In this document: in pieces, positions 8,728 to 20,053 of the stretch | How positions within the stretch are numbered: position 1 is the first letter of the stretch | How the letters are laid out: every line of letters starts with the position of its first letter | Source: Telmatobacter sp. DSM 110680 | Lineage (GTDB): Bacteria > Acidobacteriota > Terriglobia > Terriglobales > Acidobacteriaceae | Assembly: GCF_039994875.1 (NCBI RefSeq) | Contig: NZ_CP121196.1 | Span: 2,542,001-2,606,000, forward strand | Direction of reading: 5' to 3' | Length of the DNA: 64,000 nucleotides | Notes under the pieces: model-generated | What the model saw: the letters and a program-made list of their open reading frames with translations, nothing else | Database searches by the model: none | Told to the model about the DNA's origin: nothing | Position numbers and translations under genes: made by a program

Positions 8728-9202
8728 GAGAGTCTTCGTCCGCTCTTCCTCCCAATCCGCTCGTCGCTCCCATTCAAGAGGGCAGTCAAAACGTCTGGAT
8801 GCACACATTTTTGTGCATATACCTTCGAACTGGCTCTTTAGCAATCCATTCAAGGTATGCCGGTTAACCTAGCCCGAGGCGGAGAAGAGGAGAACGGATA
8901 GGGAGGAGGGGGGAGGGGGTGCCCCATTTGCGTGATCGTGACTGGTCTTGCCTGCCCCGGGACGGAGGATGCGACGTGGTCCATTCATTTCGATTGTGCG
9001 CTTTTCGACGGAATTACATGCAAAACAGGAGGAAATTTTCGACTTGAAGAATGACGGGGTTAGGGGAAAACGAGCTGAGATGGAGTTGACTTGCTGATTC
9101 CACGAAAGACGAACGCTGATCCTTCGCTGCGCTTCAGGATGACAGTGTTATTCACTTTGCTCACGCGGCCGTAAACGGTCTTCGCTTCCTCTGGGAGTCG
9201 AG
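8728..9202. other. intergenic stretch with G-rich tract and short repeat copy
   Basis: About 475 bases between the convergent kinase and TPR genes with no convincing gene. It holds a purine/G-rich run at 8901-8919 (GGGAGGAGGGGGGAGGGGG), which could form a G-quadruplex, and at 9118-9149 a short version of the dispersed repeat described below (GATCCTTCGCT ... TCAGGATGACA). Confidence 0.6.
9118..9149. repeat. short copy of dispersed GATCCTTCGCT...AGGATGACA repeat
   Basis: This 32-nt stretch matches the two ends of the 88-bp repeats at 57692 and 58586, joined directly without their roughly 50-nt interior. The arms ATCCT and AGGAT face each other, so transcripts could form a small hairpin. It lies in a 3' intergenic space, as do the other copies. 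Confidence 0.55.
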
Positions 9203-9946
9203 TCAGGCCGCGGTCTTCAGCTTCTTCATCAGCTTTCGCGCCCGTCTGGACCACGGGCGTTCACGCCGACGCAGGTAGCGTGGCATCGTCGGTTCCTTGT
9301 CCAGCACTTTCTGTGCCCACTCGCGCGCCTCCGCGTTTTTGCCCTCCGATGCCAGCAAATCCGCGAAATTCAAATACGTTTCAGATGAGGTGGAAAGGGC
9401 GGTTGCGCGTCGAAAGAGTTCCTCGGCTTTTTCTTTCTCACCGGTCAGCGCGTATGCCTGTGCCAGCAGAGCGGGTGCGCGATTGAAGTCGTAGTTCGGC
9501 TCCTTAGCCACGGTCTTTTCGAGGTCGGGAAGAGCAGCGGCAGCATCCCCCAGCAGCACGGCGCACACGCCGCGCCGGTAAAAGCAATCGAGCGTGTTCA
9601 GACGCGCTGCTATGGCTTTATTGAAGGCTTCGCGAGCCCGCGCGAGCTGCCCATCGTCCATGCAGAGTTCGCCCAATTCTTCGTAATTGCCAGCGGAAGG
9701 ATTGTCGTGAATCGTGAGTTCTAATGCCGCAATGCGCTTACGACGTGAGATGCCCTTGAACGATTGGTTCAGCAGGCCCACATCCGGAAAGACCTCGGCG
9801 AAGAGATACACAATCGCCCCGATCGGTCCGAGAAAAAGGATGATGTAGAGCCAATAGGTGTCCGGCCGTCGGCGAATGAAATGAATAATCGCTGCAGCCT
9901 GGAGCAGCAGTCCCCATGGATAAAAGAGGTGCGTTAACAGTCCCAT
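9203..9946 (-). CDS. TPR-repeat membrane protein
   Basis: A 247-residue protein. Two N-terminal membrane helices (about 5-25 and 31-52, the latter LYIILFLGPIGAIVYLFAEVF) resemble a PLD-nuclease/cardiolipin-synthase N-terminal hairpin, but no HKD catalytic motif follows. Tetratricopeptide-like helices occupy about 80-225 (GELCMDDGQLARAREAFNKAI, AQAYALTGEKEKAEELFRRAT, ADLLASEGKNAEAREWAQKVL). A strongly basic tail (RRRERPWSRRARKLMKKLKT) ends it. It is probably a scaffold that docks partner proteins at the inner membrane; the partners are unknown. It is convergent with the kinase and lies 93 bases from the 3' end of the ammonium-transporter gene on the same strand. Confidence 0.75.
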   Translation of the reverse strand: MGLLTHLFYPWGLLLQAAAIIHFIRRRPDTYWLYIILFLGPIGAIVYLFAEVFPDVGLLNQSFKGISRRKRIAALELTIHDNPSAGNYEELGELCMDDGQLARAREAFNKAIAARLNTLDCFYRRGVCAVLLGDAAAALPDLEKTVAKEPNYDFNRAPALLAQAYALTGEKEKAEELFRRATALSTSSETYLNFADLLASEGKNAEAREWAQKVLDKEPTMPRYLRRRERPWSRRARKLMKKLKTAA

Positions 9947-10039
9947 TTTGTATGTGGTCCTGCAGTCAGGTTACAAGACGATTTTCAATTGCGGGCACCC
10001 ACTTTGGTGGCAAGTTCACGAACCGATAATCGCGGAACG

Positions 10040-11326
10040 CTACCTGTACGATTCGTCGCGGTGCACCACAAATTCTGGATAGGCATTACCTCCAAGCTCA
10101 TGCAGGTCCATGCCGATGCGCTCTCCATCGGGATCGACGCGGAAGACAAGGATTCGATTGACCAGCCAGAAGATCAGATAGATCAGCGGCAACATGATGC
10201 CGAGCAGCGTAGAGACACCGATCAGTTGCGCGACAAACTGGCCTTCGAGCGGTGCAAAAAATCCCGCTGCTGCCAGTCCCCACAATCCCGCGGCCCCATG
10301 CACGCTGATGGCCCCGGAGGGATCGTCGATCGATAAGGCAAGTTCAAATAACTCCACCAGGAGCGGCGTAATGATTCCCGCCACCATTCCTGTGAACAGC
10401 GCGGCCACCGGCGACACTACACTGGCGCAGGCGCTTGAAGTGACGAGTCCCGCGAGCCAGCCATTCGCGCACAAGCTTGCGTCCGGTTTTCCAAAACGAA
10501 TCCGCGTCACGGAGAAGGTGGCTACCAGTGCCGCCGTCGCGGAAAGGAGCGTATTGACTGCAGTAATCACCAGTCCACTCGGCGCCGCGTTCAGCCAAAG
10601 CAGTGAGCCTGCCATATTCCAAGCAAGCCAACCCACCAGCGCGATCAAGCAGCCTAACAGCACGTAGACCACGTTGTGTCCCGGCATTGCTGTCGATAGA
10701 CCTTCCCGTGGAAACTTGCCCTTGCGCGGCCCAGCGATCCACACGACGGCCAATGCGGAAACACCCCCCAGCGCATGAATCGCCGCCGCCCCGCCGCCGT
10801 CGAAGAAGCCGCCTCCGGCAGAAAAGTTTGTTCCCAGTTGAGCGAGCCAGCCGCCCCACACCCAGTGCGCGACCAGGGGAAACACCACCGCGCCCATGAT
10901 TGCTGCTATCACCGCGCCCGCTGGCATCCGCAGCCGATCCGCTCCCGATCCCCACGGGACCAATGCTACAAGTGCAACCGACAGAAGTTCGAAAAGCAGA
11001 GTCAGTTGGGCGCGCGGTCCGGCAGAGTTGAAACCCCGAAGGAACAATGGCCCCGCGCCGGCCCAGTTCCAGGCCTTGCCGCCCAGATGAAGTACATGGT
11101 CGCTGCTTGTTCCCGCCGCAATGGCCGAGCCAACCAGTGCGAACGCAATTACCGCTGTCGAAATAACCACCAAGCTGCCCAGCAAGGATTGCGCAGCCGA
11201 TCGCGAACGGCCCAGACCAGTGTTCACCAGCGCCAGCCCCGCGATGGCCATCGGCGCCAGCAGTAGAAGTCCCAGCGTGAACGCAAACGAAGTCTCCGGG
11301 AACGGCATCGGCGTGAGGGGATTCAT
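10040..11326 (-). CDS. Amt-family ammonium transporter
   Basis: A 428-residue integral membrane protein of the Amt/Rh family with about eleven helices. Conserved pore features are visible: HWVWGG, then D176 and H184 in DGGGAAAIHALGG (eight residues apart, like D160/H168 of AmtB), the NGWLAGLV segment, and H343 in IDDPSGAISVHGAAGLWG (like the second pore histidine). The open frame runs further upstream, but the ATG at 11326 begins the first membrane helix properly, has GGAG eight bases upstream, and overlaps the stop of the 59-residue gene in an ATGA arrangement. No glnK/PII gene is next to it, which is unusual for amt, and the microprotein takes that neighbouring position. A role in NH4+ uptake or sensing is expected. 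Confidence 0.88.
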   Translation of the reverse strand: MNPLTPMPFPETSFAFTLGLLLLAPMAIAGLALVNTGLGRSRSAAQSLLGSLVVISTAVIAFALVGSAIAAGTSSDHVLHLGGKAWNWAGAGPLFLRGFNSAGPRAQLTLLFELLSVALVALVPWGSGADRLRMPAGAVIAAIMGAVVFPLVAHWVWGGWLAQLGTNFSAGGGFFDGGGAAAIHALGGVSALAVVWIAGPRKGKFPREGLSTAMPGHNVVYVLLGCLIALVGWLAWNMAGSLLWLNAAPSGLVITAVNTLLSATAALVATFSVTRIRFGKPDASLCANGWLAGLVTSSACASVVSPVAALFTGMVAGIITPLLVELFELALSIDDPSGAISVHGAAGLWGLAAAGFFAPLEGQFVAQLIGVSTLLGIMLPLIYLIFWLVNRILVFRVDPDGERIGMDLHELGGNAYPEFVVHRDESYR

Positions 11327-11502
11327 CGGTTCTCTCCGGGAATCTGCATGTGGCCACGCACCGCCGCCACCAGCCCCATCGCCTCCACGGCAAGTCCGCA
11401 CAGCACAAATACACCGCGCAGCGGCGAAGATGGAAACAGAAGAATTGCCGCGATCGAAAGAAAGAATCCCGCGGGCATCACCAACAATCCGGCGTATTTC
11501 AT
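11323..11502 (-). CDS. 59-residue membrane microprotein coupled to the ammonium transporter
   Basis: A small gene read directly from the minus strand: ATG at 11502, stop TGA at 11325-11323, 59 residues. The start (MKYAGLLVMPAGFF) runs into a hydrophobic helix, a short SSPLRG turn follows, then a second helix (VFVLCGLAVEAMGLVAAV) and a polar tail (RGHMQIPGENR). A Shine-Dalgarno AAGGGA lies six bases before the ATG, and the stop overlaps the amt start (ATGA), so translation is probably coupled. Two-helix hairpin topology with a polar tail is inferred. It is not a PII protein, which would be soluble and about 112 residues. It may be an assembly or regulatory subunit of the transporter. I do not recognise a named family. 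Confidence 0.7.
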   Translation of the reverse strand: MKYAGLLVMPAGFFLSIAAILLFPSSPLRGVFVLCGLAVEAMGLVAAVRGHMQIPGENR

Positions 11503-11777
11503 GACCGTTCCCTTTCAAGTAATCCAGACAACTCACCGGTGATAGAGGTCAGCCTTGAGACGAATGTCCCCAGAAATAAATGGATGTATGGCAGATGCCA
11601 ACCGGCGGAAGTGCTTGTAGGAATTCTAAAGGATTCGATCGCTTCGATTCCGCGGCAAGCCTGATTGAGCGATCACTTGAAGAAAGAAGATTTGCTGGAT
11701 CCGAGAAAATTCCCCGGAAAGATTATCGGCCTGCAAGCCTTTATGCCGTCTTTTGGAGCGGACAGACATAATGGAGT
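11503..11777. other. divergent intergenic region, amt operon / membrane protein
   Basis: About 275 bases separating the divergent microprotein-amt operon and the 11778 gene. No further gene is seen. It must hold both promoters, but no unambiguous -35/-10 pair was found by eye. Confidence 0.4.
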
Positions 11778-12197
11778 ATGTACAGTCGCCTCGATCGAGC
11801 GCACCGCGCCCTTCCCGTGATCCTTGGCGTGATATCTCTGGCAAGTGTGGTCCTGCTTTTAGTTTGGGACGCCATTCCAAAACAGTTTCCCTTGCGAGCC
11901 CATGATGTTCTCGGCGCGTTTCCACTGGCTCTCATCGCTCTCGCCTATCTCACTTACCAGGCCGCGCACCGTCCCGCTCCTCTTGAAGTGCTCAAAGCGG
12001 TGCTTCTTGCCGTTGCCTTCCTCTTCTGGGCCGCCAATCAGCTTTGGCCCGATATTCCCCAAGCCATGCTCTTCAACGACATCGCCATCGCTCTGTTTGT
12101 TCTCGACGTGTTTCTTGTCATGATCGGGTGGCCGGGCTCGTCGCCCGACGAGTCCTTTGCCGAGACGTACGTCGAGCCTCATGATCCAAAGCCTTGA
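11778..12197 (+). CDS. small membrane protein of unknown function
   Basis: A 139-residue, very hydrophobic protein with about four predicted helices (LPVILGVISLASVVLLLVW, VLGAFPLALIALAYLTYQAA, VLKAVLLAVAFLFWAANQLW, FNDIAIALFVLDVFLVMIGW) and a short acidic tail (SSPDESFAETYVEPHD). No family or catalytic motif is recognised. It converges on the M28 peptidase gene with a six-base gap and has no close upstream partner. The start is uncertain because the Shine-Dalgarno (GGAG) is only a base or two from the ATG. Confidence 0.6.
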   Translation: MYSRLDRAHRALPVILGVISLASVVLLLVWDAIPKQFPLRAHDVLGAFPLALIALAYLTYQAAHRPAPLEVLKAVLLAVAFLFWAANQLWPDIPQAMLFNDIAIALFVLDVFLVMIGWPGSSPDESFAETYVEPHDPKP

Positions 12198-12203
12198 GAG
12201 CGG

Positions 12204-13940
12204 TCATTTGGGCGCGGTCGTATAAATTCCTTCCAACGGCTTGGCCCTCTCTTCATCCAGTGGCGGATTCGGCATCGGCAGGCGTGGCATCATCGCGTCA
12301 CGTTGCGCCGCGTTGTATACAAAAATCGCCATGATCGTTGCCGCCTGCTTCAAGTCCGGTTCCGACATGCGCTCATAGGTGTCCTGATTGCTGTGATGCG
12401 TCACGCTATCGTAGTCGCGCGGATCCTGGATGAATTGAAATCCCGGCAAGCCCACCTGGTCGAAGGGCACGTGATCGGTAGAGCCTGTGTTTCGCATTGA
12501 AATCGTCGTGAACCCCAGATCCTTGACCGGCGCGGCCCACTGCTCGAACACGCGCGCCGCCTGCGCATTTCCTTCCGAGTAGATCCCGAGGAATCTTCCC
12601 GTTCCGTTGTCGGCATTGAAGTAGACATCAAAGCGCGCATGATCCGGCTTAACGGCTACGGGACCTGTCTGCGTGCGCAGGAATTCCGGCACCGCCTGCT
12701 CTTCCGCCTTTTTGGTATAGCTGAGCGATCCATAGTGGTTGCGAATGTAGCCTGAGGAACCGAAGATTCCCTGTTCTTCGCCTCCCCACAACCCGATTCG
12801 AATCGTCCTGCGCGGCTGAATGTTGAGCGACTTCAAGATGCGCATTGCTTCAAGGGCGATGATGGTTCCAGCGCCGTCATCGGTCGCGCCTGTGCCCGCG
12901 ATCCAACTGTCGAGATGACCGCCAACCATTACCACCTGGTCTTTCAGCGATGGATCGGTGCCTGGAATATCCGCGATGACATCATGGCCATCGACATGAT
13001 CTCCGCTGAAGTGTGTATCGATGTTCACCTTCACTTTCACTGGCACATCATGCGATACCAGCCGATTCATGCGCAGAAAGGCTTCGCTGGCAATCACAGC
13101 GGAAGGAATGGCTTGCTTGTGTTCCAGCCGATAAACGAACCATCCCATCGAACTGCCGGTGTCATCGTGGATCACTCCGCGAAAACCGCCTGGCACCAGC
13201 ACTGTCGATGCGTGCTCGTCGGCAAAGAACTTTGCCACTTTTTCCTTGAATGCCATCTGTGCGAAGACCTTTTCCCAGAACGGCGGGTCATTGGGGAGCA
13301 CGAAGCTGTCTTCCTGATCCCCGTTCAGCGGATAACTCGCGAAATGCTCCAGCTTGGCCGCATCGTAGTGCTCCAGGGGATTCGTCGGATCAGGATTGAT
13401 TGAAGGCACCTTCCCATACAAAATGATCTTTCCCGCGAGCTTGCCTTTCCACTTGTTGAAACCTGCCTCATTCTCGATCTCTGGAACAGCGATCACATCG
13501 CCTGTCACTTCTCCCTGAGTTGCAGGCGACCAGGGAGTTGCCTGTGCCAGAATCGTCGCAGTCGACGGTGCGGTCATCAGAACGCTTGTACCCACCTGCG
13601 TCCAGCCCATTCCGAATTCGCCCCACGACTCTTCATGGGGATTGCTCGTGCCCATTCGGCGAAGCTGATCAATCGACCATTGCGCGGCGCGTTCGAATTC
13701 TGGAGACCCTGTTAACCGCGGTCCAATCCCGTCGAACAGTCCACTTGCATACTCCATGATGTGCGAATGCACGAGTCCTTCATCGCGAATCCGCGAAATA
13801 GTTGCGAGATCCAGCGATTCATGGGCGGGCTGTGCGGCGGAAGCCTGAGTGCTTTGCGATTGCGTCGGCTTTGCGCCGGCCGCGAATAGAACAGATATGC
13901 CAAGACAAACCTGAAGGAGAAGGGAAGGGTGGGTCTTCAT
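12204..13940 (-). CDS. secreted M28-family zinc aminopeptidase
   Basis: A 578-residue exported peptidase. A signal peptide (LLLQVCLGISVLFAAGAKPT) is followed by an N-terminal region, a PA-type insert (about 130-300, including GDVIAVPEIENEAG and GKLAGKIILYGK), and the catalytic M28 domain. Metal-binding motifs are present: GGHLDSW (first His and Asp) near residue 338, GATDDGAGT (bridging Asp), WGGEEQG (Glu-Glu near 389), an Asp in the FDVYFNADNG region, and TDHVPFDQVGLPG (last His). The family removes N-terminal residues from peptides, so scavenging of protein is likely. The ATG at 13940 is preferred to an upstream TTG at 13961. It is divergent from the 14046 hydrolase, with 105 bases between the starts. 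Confidence 0.88.
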   Translation of the reverse strand: MKTHPSLLLQVCLGISVLFAAGAKPTQSQSTQASAAQPAHESLDLATISRIRDEGLVHSHIMEYASGLFDGIGPRLTGSPEFERAAQWSIDQLRRMGTSNPHEESWGEFGMGWTQVGTSVLMTAPSTATILAQATPWSPATQGEVTGDVIAVPEIENEAGFNKWKGKLAGKIILYGKVPSINPDPTNPLEHYDAAKLEHFASYPLNGDQEDSFVLPNDPPFWEKVFAQMAFKEKVAKFFADEHASTVLVPGGFRGVIHDDTGSSMGWFVYRLEHKQAIPSAVIASEAFLRMNRLVSHDVPVKVKVNIDTHFSGDHVDGHDVIADIPGTDPSLKDQVVMVGGHLDSWIAGTGATDDGAGTIIALEAMRILKSLNIQPRRTIRIGLWGGEEQGIFGSSGYIRNHYGSLSYTKKAEEQAVPEFLRTQTGPVAVKPDHARFDVYFNADNGTGRFLGIYSEGNAQAARVFEQWAAPVKDLGFTTISMRNTGSTDHVPFDQVGLPGFQFIQDPRDYDSVTHHSNQDTYERMSEPDLKQAATIMAIFVYNAAQRDAMMPRLPMPNPPLDEERAKPLEGIYTTAPK

Positions 13941-14045
13941 GCCGCCAAGAATACTACGCAAAATGAGAATGCGGGAAAAGGCGAAAGGGACCGATGTCGG
14001 CGGTTCGCGATAGACTCATGCCATCCCGACCGGATCGAAACCACG

Positions 14046-15749
14046 ATGACAAAATCTCTCCTTGCAGTTGTTCTTATCGCTGGCGCTGTTTGCGTCTGCC
14101 CCGCGCAACGAATCGAAGTTACCGTGCCCTCCACGAAGCCGCTCAACGGCCACCTTGTCCTCGTCATCGCCAAATCCGACAAGACTGAGCCGCGCATGCA
14201 GCTTTCTGAGACTTACGACTCGGCGGAAGGCTTCGGTGTCGATGCCGAGAACCTTGCCCCCGGGGCTCCGCTAGTTATCGATGGAAAGACCTTCGGTTAT
14301 CCCCGGCGCTCCCTCGCCGACATCGATGCCGGGGACTACTACGTCCAGGCCGTTTTCAATGTCTACGAGCAATTCCACCTGGCCTCCGGCAAAACCGTGT
14401 GGCTCCCGCCAGACAAAGGTGAAGGCCAGCATTGGAATCAGAAGCCAGGCAATCCATTCAGCAAGCCCATCAAGGTCCACATTGATGGCAAAGCTCTGAT
14501 CAAGCTCACGCTCGATCAAACGATCCCGCCTATCGAAGGCACGCCGGCGGACCCGACGGTCATCGCGCAACAACAGCCCACCGCAAAATGGCTTAAGTTC
14601 GAGCGCTTCCGCAGCGAAAAGCTCAGCGCCTTTTGGGGCCGGGACATGTTTCTTGGCGCGTGGATCCTTCTACCCGACGGTTTCGACGAACATCCCGAAG
14701 CCAAATATCCCGTGATCGTCTACCAGGATCACTTTCATCCGGGCATCGGACCCGCGCAGTTCACCGCAACGCCTCCCGATGCAAAATCCCAGCAGTTTAT
14801 CCGCCTGCAACGGGGTTATCGACTCTTTCAGGACTGGACCAACGGCCGCCTTCCGCGCGTGATCCTGATTTACGTGCAAAATGCCAATCCTTACTACGAC
14901 GATTCCTACGATGTGGATTCGGCCAACGTCGGCCCCTACGGCTCCGCTATCAACGATGAACTGATTTCTTCCATCGAGAAGAAGTATCGCGGTATTGGCC
15001 AAGGCTGGGCACGCGCTACCTACGGCGGATCGACTGGCGGTTGGGAAGCGCTGGCTGCACAGGTGTTTTACCCCGATTTCTACAACGGCGCATATGTAGC
15101 GTGTCCCGATCCGGTAGACTTCCACGCCTACCAGAACATCAACCTCTACGACGACGCCAATGCCTTCGTTCGCAAAGGAGACTTTGGCCAAGTTGCTATC
15201 GCCGCTGATCGCAAGCCCGATGGCAGCGTGATCGCGGAAGCAGGTGGTGAGTTTGCGTATGAATACATCCTTGGCACTCACGGCCGCTCCACCGAGCAAT
15301 GGGACATCTGGCAGGCCGTGTTCTCTCCCGCAGGCAGTGACGGATATCCAGCGGAGATCATTAATCCGCTCACCGGCGCCATCGACAAGAAGGTACTCGA
15401 ATATTGGCACGATCACTACGATCTCGCCGCCATTCTTAAACGCGATTGGCGCACCCTTGGCCCCAAACTTGAGGGCAAATTACACATCGCTGTCGGCGAC
15501 GGCGATACATATTTCCTGAATAACGCCGTTCACATGCTCGATAAGCAGCTTCAGGAAACGCGCGATCCCCGTTCCGACGCGACATTTCAATACGGGCCCG
15601 GCATGCCGCACTGCTATACCGGCGGCCCATCGGAGTACACCATGCAGCAGAACAACGCCGACTGGACTGAGCGCGTGTTGCCGCAGATGGTCGAGCATAT
15701 GTTGTCGACGGCTCCAGCAGGAGCGGACACGAAATCGTGGCGCTACTAA
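14046..15749 (+). CDS. secreted alpha/beta-hydrolase, putative esterase
   Basis: A 567-residue exported protein with a clear signal peptide (LLAVVLIAGAVCVCPAQ). Residues about 20-170 look beta-rich. The C-terminal two thirds carry an alpha/beta-hydrolase core: KYPVIVYQDHFHPG, INDELISSIEKKYRGIGQGW, then YGGSTGGWEALAAQVFYP as the presumed nucleophile elbow (S in GGSTGG, fitting GxSxG), and VGDGDTYFLN and MPHCYTGGP for acid and histidine. The layout resembles enterochelin-esterase or esterase-D-like hydrolases of acidobacteria. The frame is open further upstream, but the ATG at 14046 begins the signal peptide. Substrate unknown. It may share a regulatory region with the divergent peptidase gene. 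Confidence 0.75.
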   Translation: MTKSLLAVVLIAGAVCVCPAQRIEVTVPSTKPLNGHLVLVIAKSDKTEPRMQLSETYDSAEGFGVDAENLAPGAPLVIDGKTFGYPRRSLADIDAGDYYVQAVFNVYEQFHLASGKTVWLPPDKGEGQHWNQKPGNPFSKPIKVHIDGKALIKLTLDQTIPPIEGTPADPTVIAQQQPTAKWLKFERFRSEKLSAFWGRDMFLGAWILLPDGFDEHPEAKYPVIVYQDHFHPGIGPAQFTATPPDAKSQQFIRLQRGYRLFQDWTNGRLPRVILIYVQNANPYYDDSYDVDSANVGPYGSAINDELISSIEKKYRGIGQGWARATYGGSTGGWEALAAQVFYPDFYNGAYVACPDPVDFHAYQNINLYDDANAFVRKGDFGQVAIAADRKPDGSVIAEAGGEFAYEYILGTHGRSTEQWDIWQAVFSPAGSDGYPAEIINPLTGAIDKKVLEYWHDHYDLAAILKRDWRTLGPKLEGKLHIAVGDGDTYFLNNAVHMLDKQLQETRDPRSDATFQYGPGMPHCYTGGPSEYTMQQNNADWTERVLPQMVEHMLSTAPAGADTKSWRY

Positions 15750-16063
15750 GATCTCGGCGTTCAAAACATCCCAGTTCTTGGTACGTTTGCCTTCGCACAT
15801 AGTGCGGATTTCGACCACATTCGTTTCGTCCGAACATATTTAGGTTTCAAGAGATTACAAAAAGTTAAGCGCCATAAACATTTTTTGTTCTCTCAACTGT
15901 TGAAGCCGTTACAGATAGACCTCCGGCTGCTATATTAAATTTTCGGGGTCGGCCGCCTTCAGGTGGGTTTTGTCCGAAAAAGAATTCTGACCACAACCCG
16001 TGTGACCGCCAGCACAGGCGAGCACAAATAACTGGACAACGAACAACAAGCAGGAAAGCATTC
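15750..16063. other. leader region of the respiratory operon
   Basis: About 314 bases without a gene between the hydrolase and actA. Its middle is AT-rich (about 15840-15945) compared with the rest of the window, consistent with a promoter region; see the candidate promoter entry. No terminator for the upstream gene was recognised. Confidence 0.5.
15909..15936 (+). promoter_or_regulatory. candidate sigma-70-type promoter for the act-cox operon
   Basis: TTACAG at 15909-15914 and TATATT at 15931-15936, 16 bases apart, lie about 130 bases before actA in the only clearly AT-rich part of the gap. Assigned by pattern only. Confidence 0.4.
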
Positions 16064-16923
16064 ATGGCGCAGATATTTGACCGCAGCTCCAATGCTTTGG
16101 CTCGAGCGAGCCTGGTGCTGACTGGTCTGATTGTGATTGCACTCGGAGTAACGCTCGATCAGTTGCAGCGCTCCCCATGGGTTACTCGCCAAGGCCAGAG
16201 ACCCGAACAGCCAGTTCCATTCAGCCATAAACATCACGTGACGGGACTCGGACTGCAGTGCCAGTACTGCCACACCTCGGTTGAGAAATCCAGCTATGCG
16301 GGCATTCCTCCTACCAAGACCTGCATGAACTGCCATGCGCAGATCTGGACCAACGCTGCGCTGCTGCAACCGGTGCGCGACAGTTGGGCCACTGGTGAGT
16401 CGCTTCCCTGGATCAAGGTGCACGACCTTCCCGACTACGTTTATTTCAGTCACGAGATTCACGTGAACAAGGGTCTCGGCTGCGCCAGTTGTCATGGCCG
16501 GGTCGATCAGATGCCGCTGATGTACGCGCAGAACACGCTGCAGATGGAGTGGTGCCTCAACTGCCATCGCAATCCAGCCAAGAATCTGCGTCCCACGAGC
16601 CAGCTTTACAACATGGCATGGGAATCGCCTGCGTCGGATCGTCCAGTATGGTGCGCGACGAGCGACGTAAAAGAAGGCACACCCACGGCGCAGAGCGTTA
16701 ACTGCGTAACCAAAGATCCGAGCGGTGAAGGCCCGCAGGTCGCCGCGCTGCAGATGCCGGGCTCACCTACAACAGGCAAAGCTGGCGCCGCTCCCGTCAG
16801 CGAAGTCCCGGCGGCGCTCCATTATGAAAAATTCACCAGCCAGGATCAACTGGGCCACTTCCTTTTGAAGCAGTACCACATTCGCACTCCCAACGAACTG
16901 AGCAGCTGCGAGGTTTGCCACCG

Positions 16924-16927
<4 letters not shown>
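16064..16927 (+). CDS. actA: ActA, pentaheme cytochrome c of Alternative Complex III
   Basis: A 287-residue membrane-anchored multiheme cytochrome. One N-terminal helix (about 9-30, LARASLVLTGLIVIALGV) is followed by a periplasmic part with five CxxCH sites: CQYCH (66), CMNCH (87), CASCH (140), CLNCH (165) and CEVCH (282). Additional histidines (FSHKHHV, FSHEIHV) are candidate second axial ligands. Five hemes match ActA of the quinol:electron-acceptor oxidoreductase ACIII, which replaces the bc1 complex in some bacteria. It is the first gene of the operon, and its stop overlaps the actB start (ATGA). Its role is to relay electrons from the ActB iron-sulfur clusters toward ActE and the oxidase. 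Confidence 0.93.
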
Positions 16928-20046
<3,119 letters not shown>

Positions 20047-20053
20047 AGTCATA

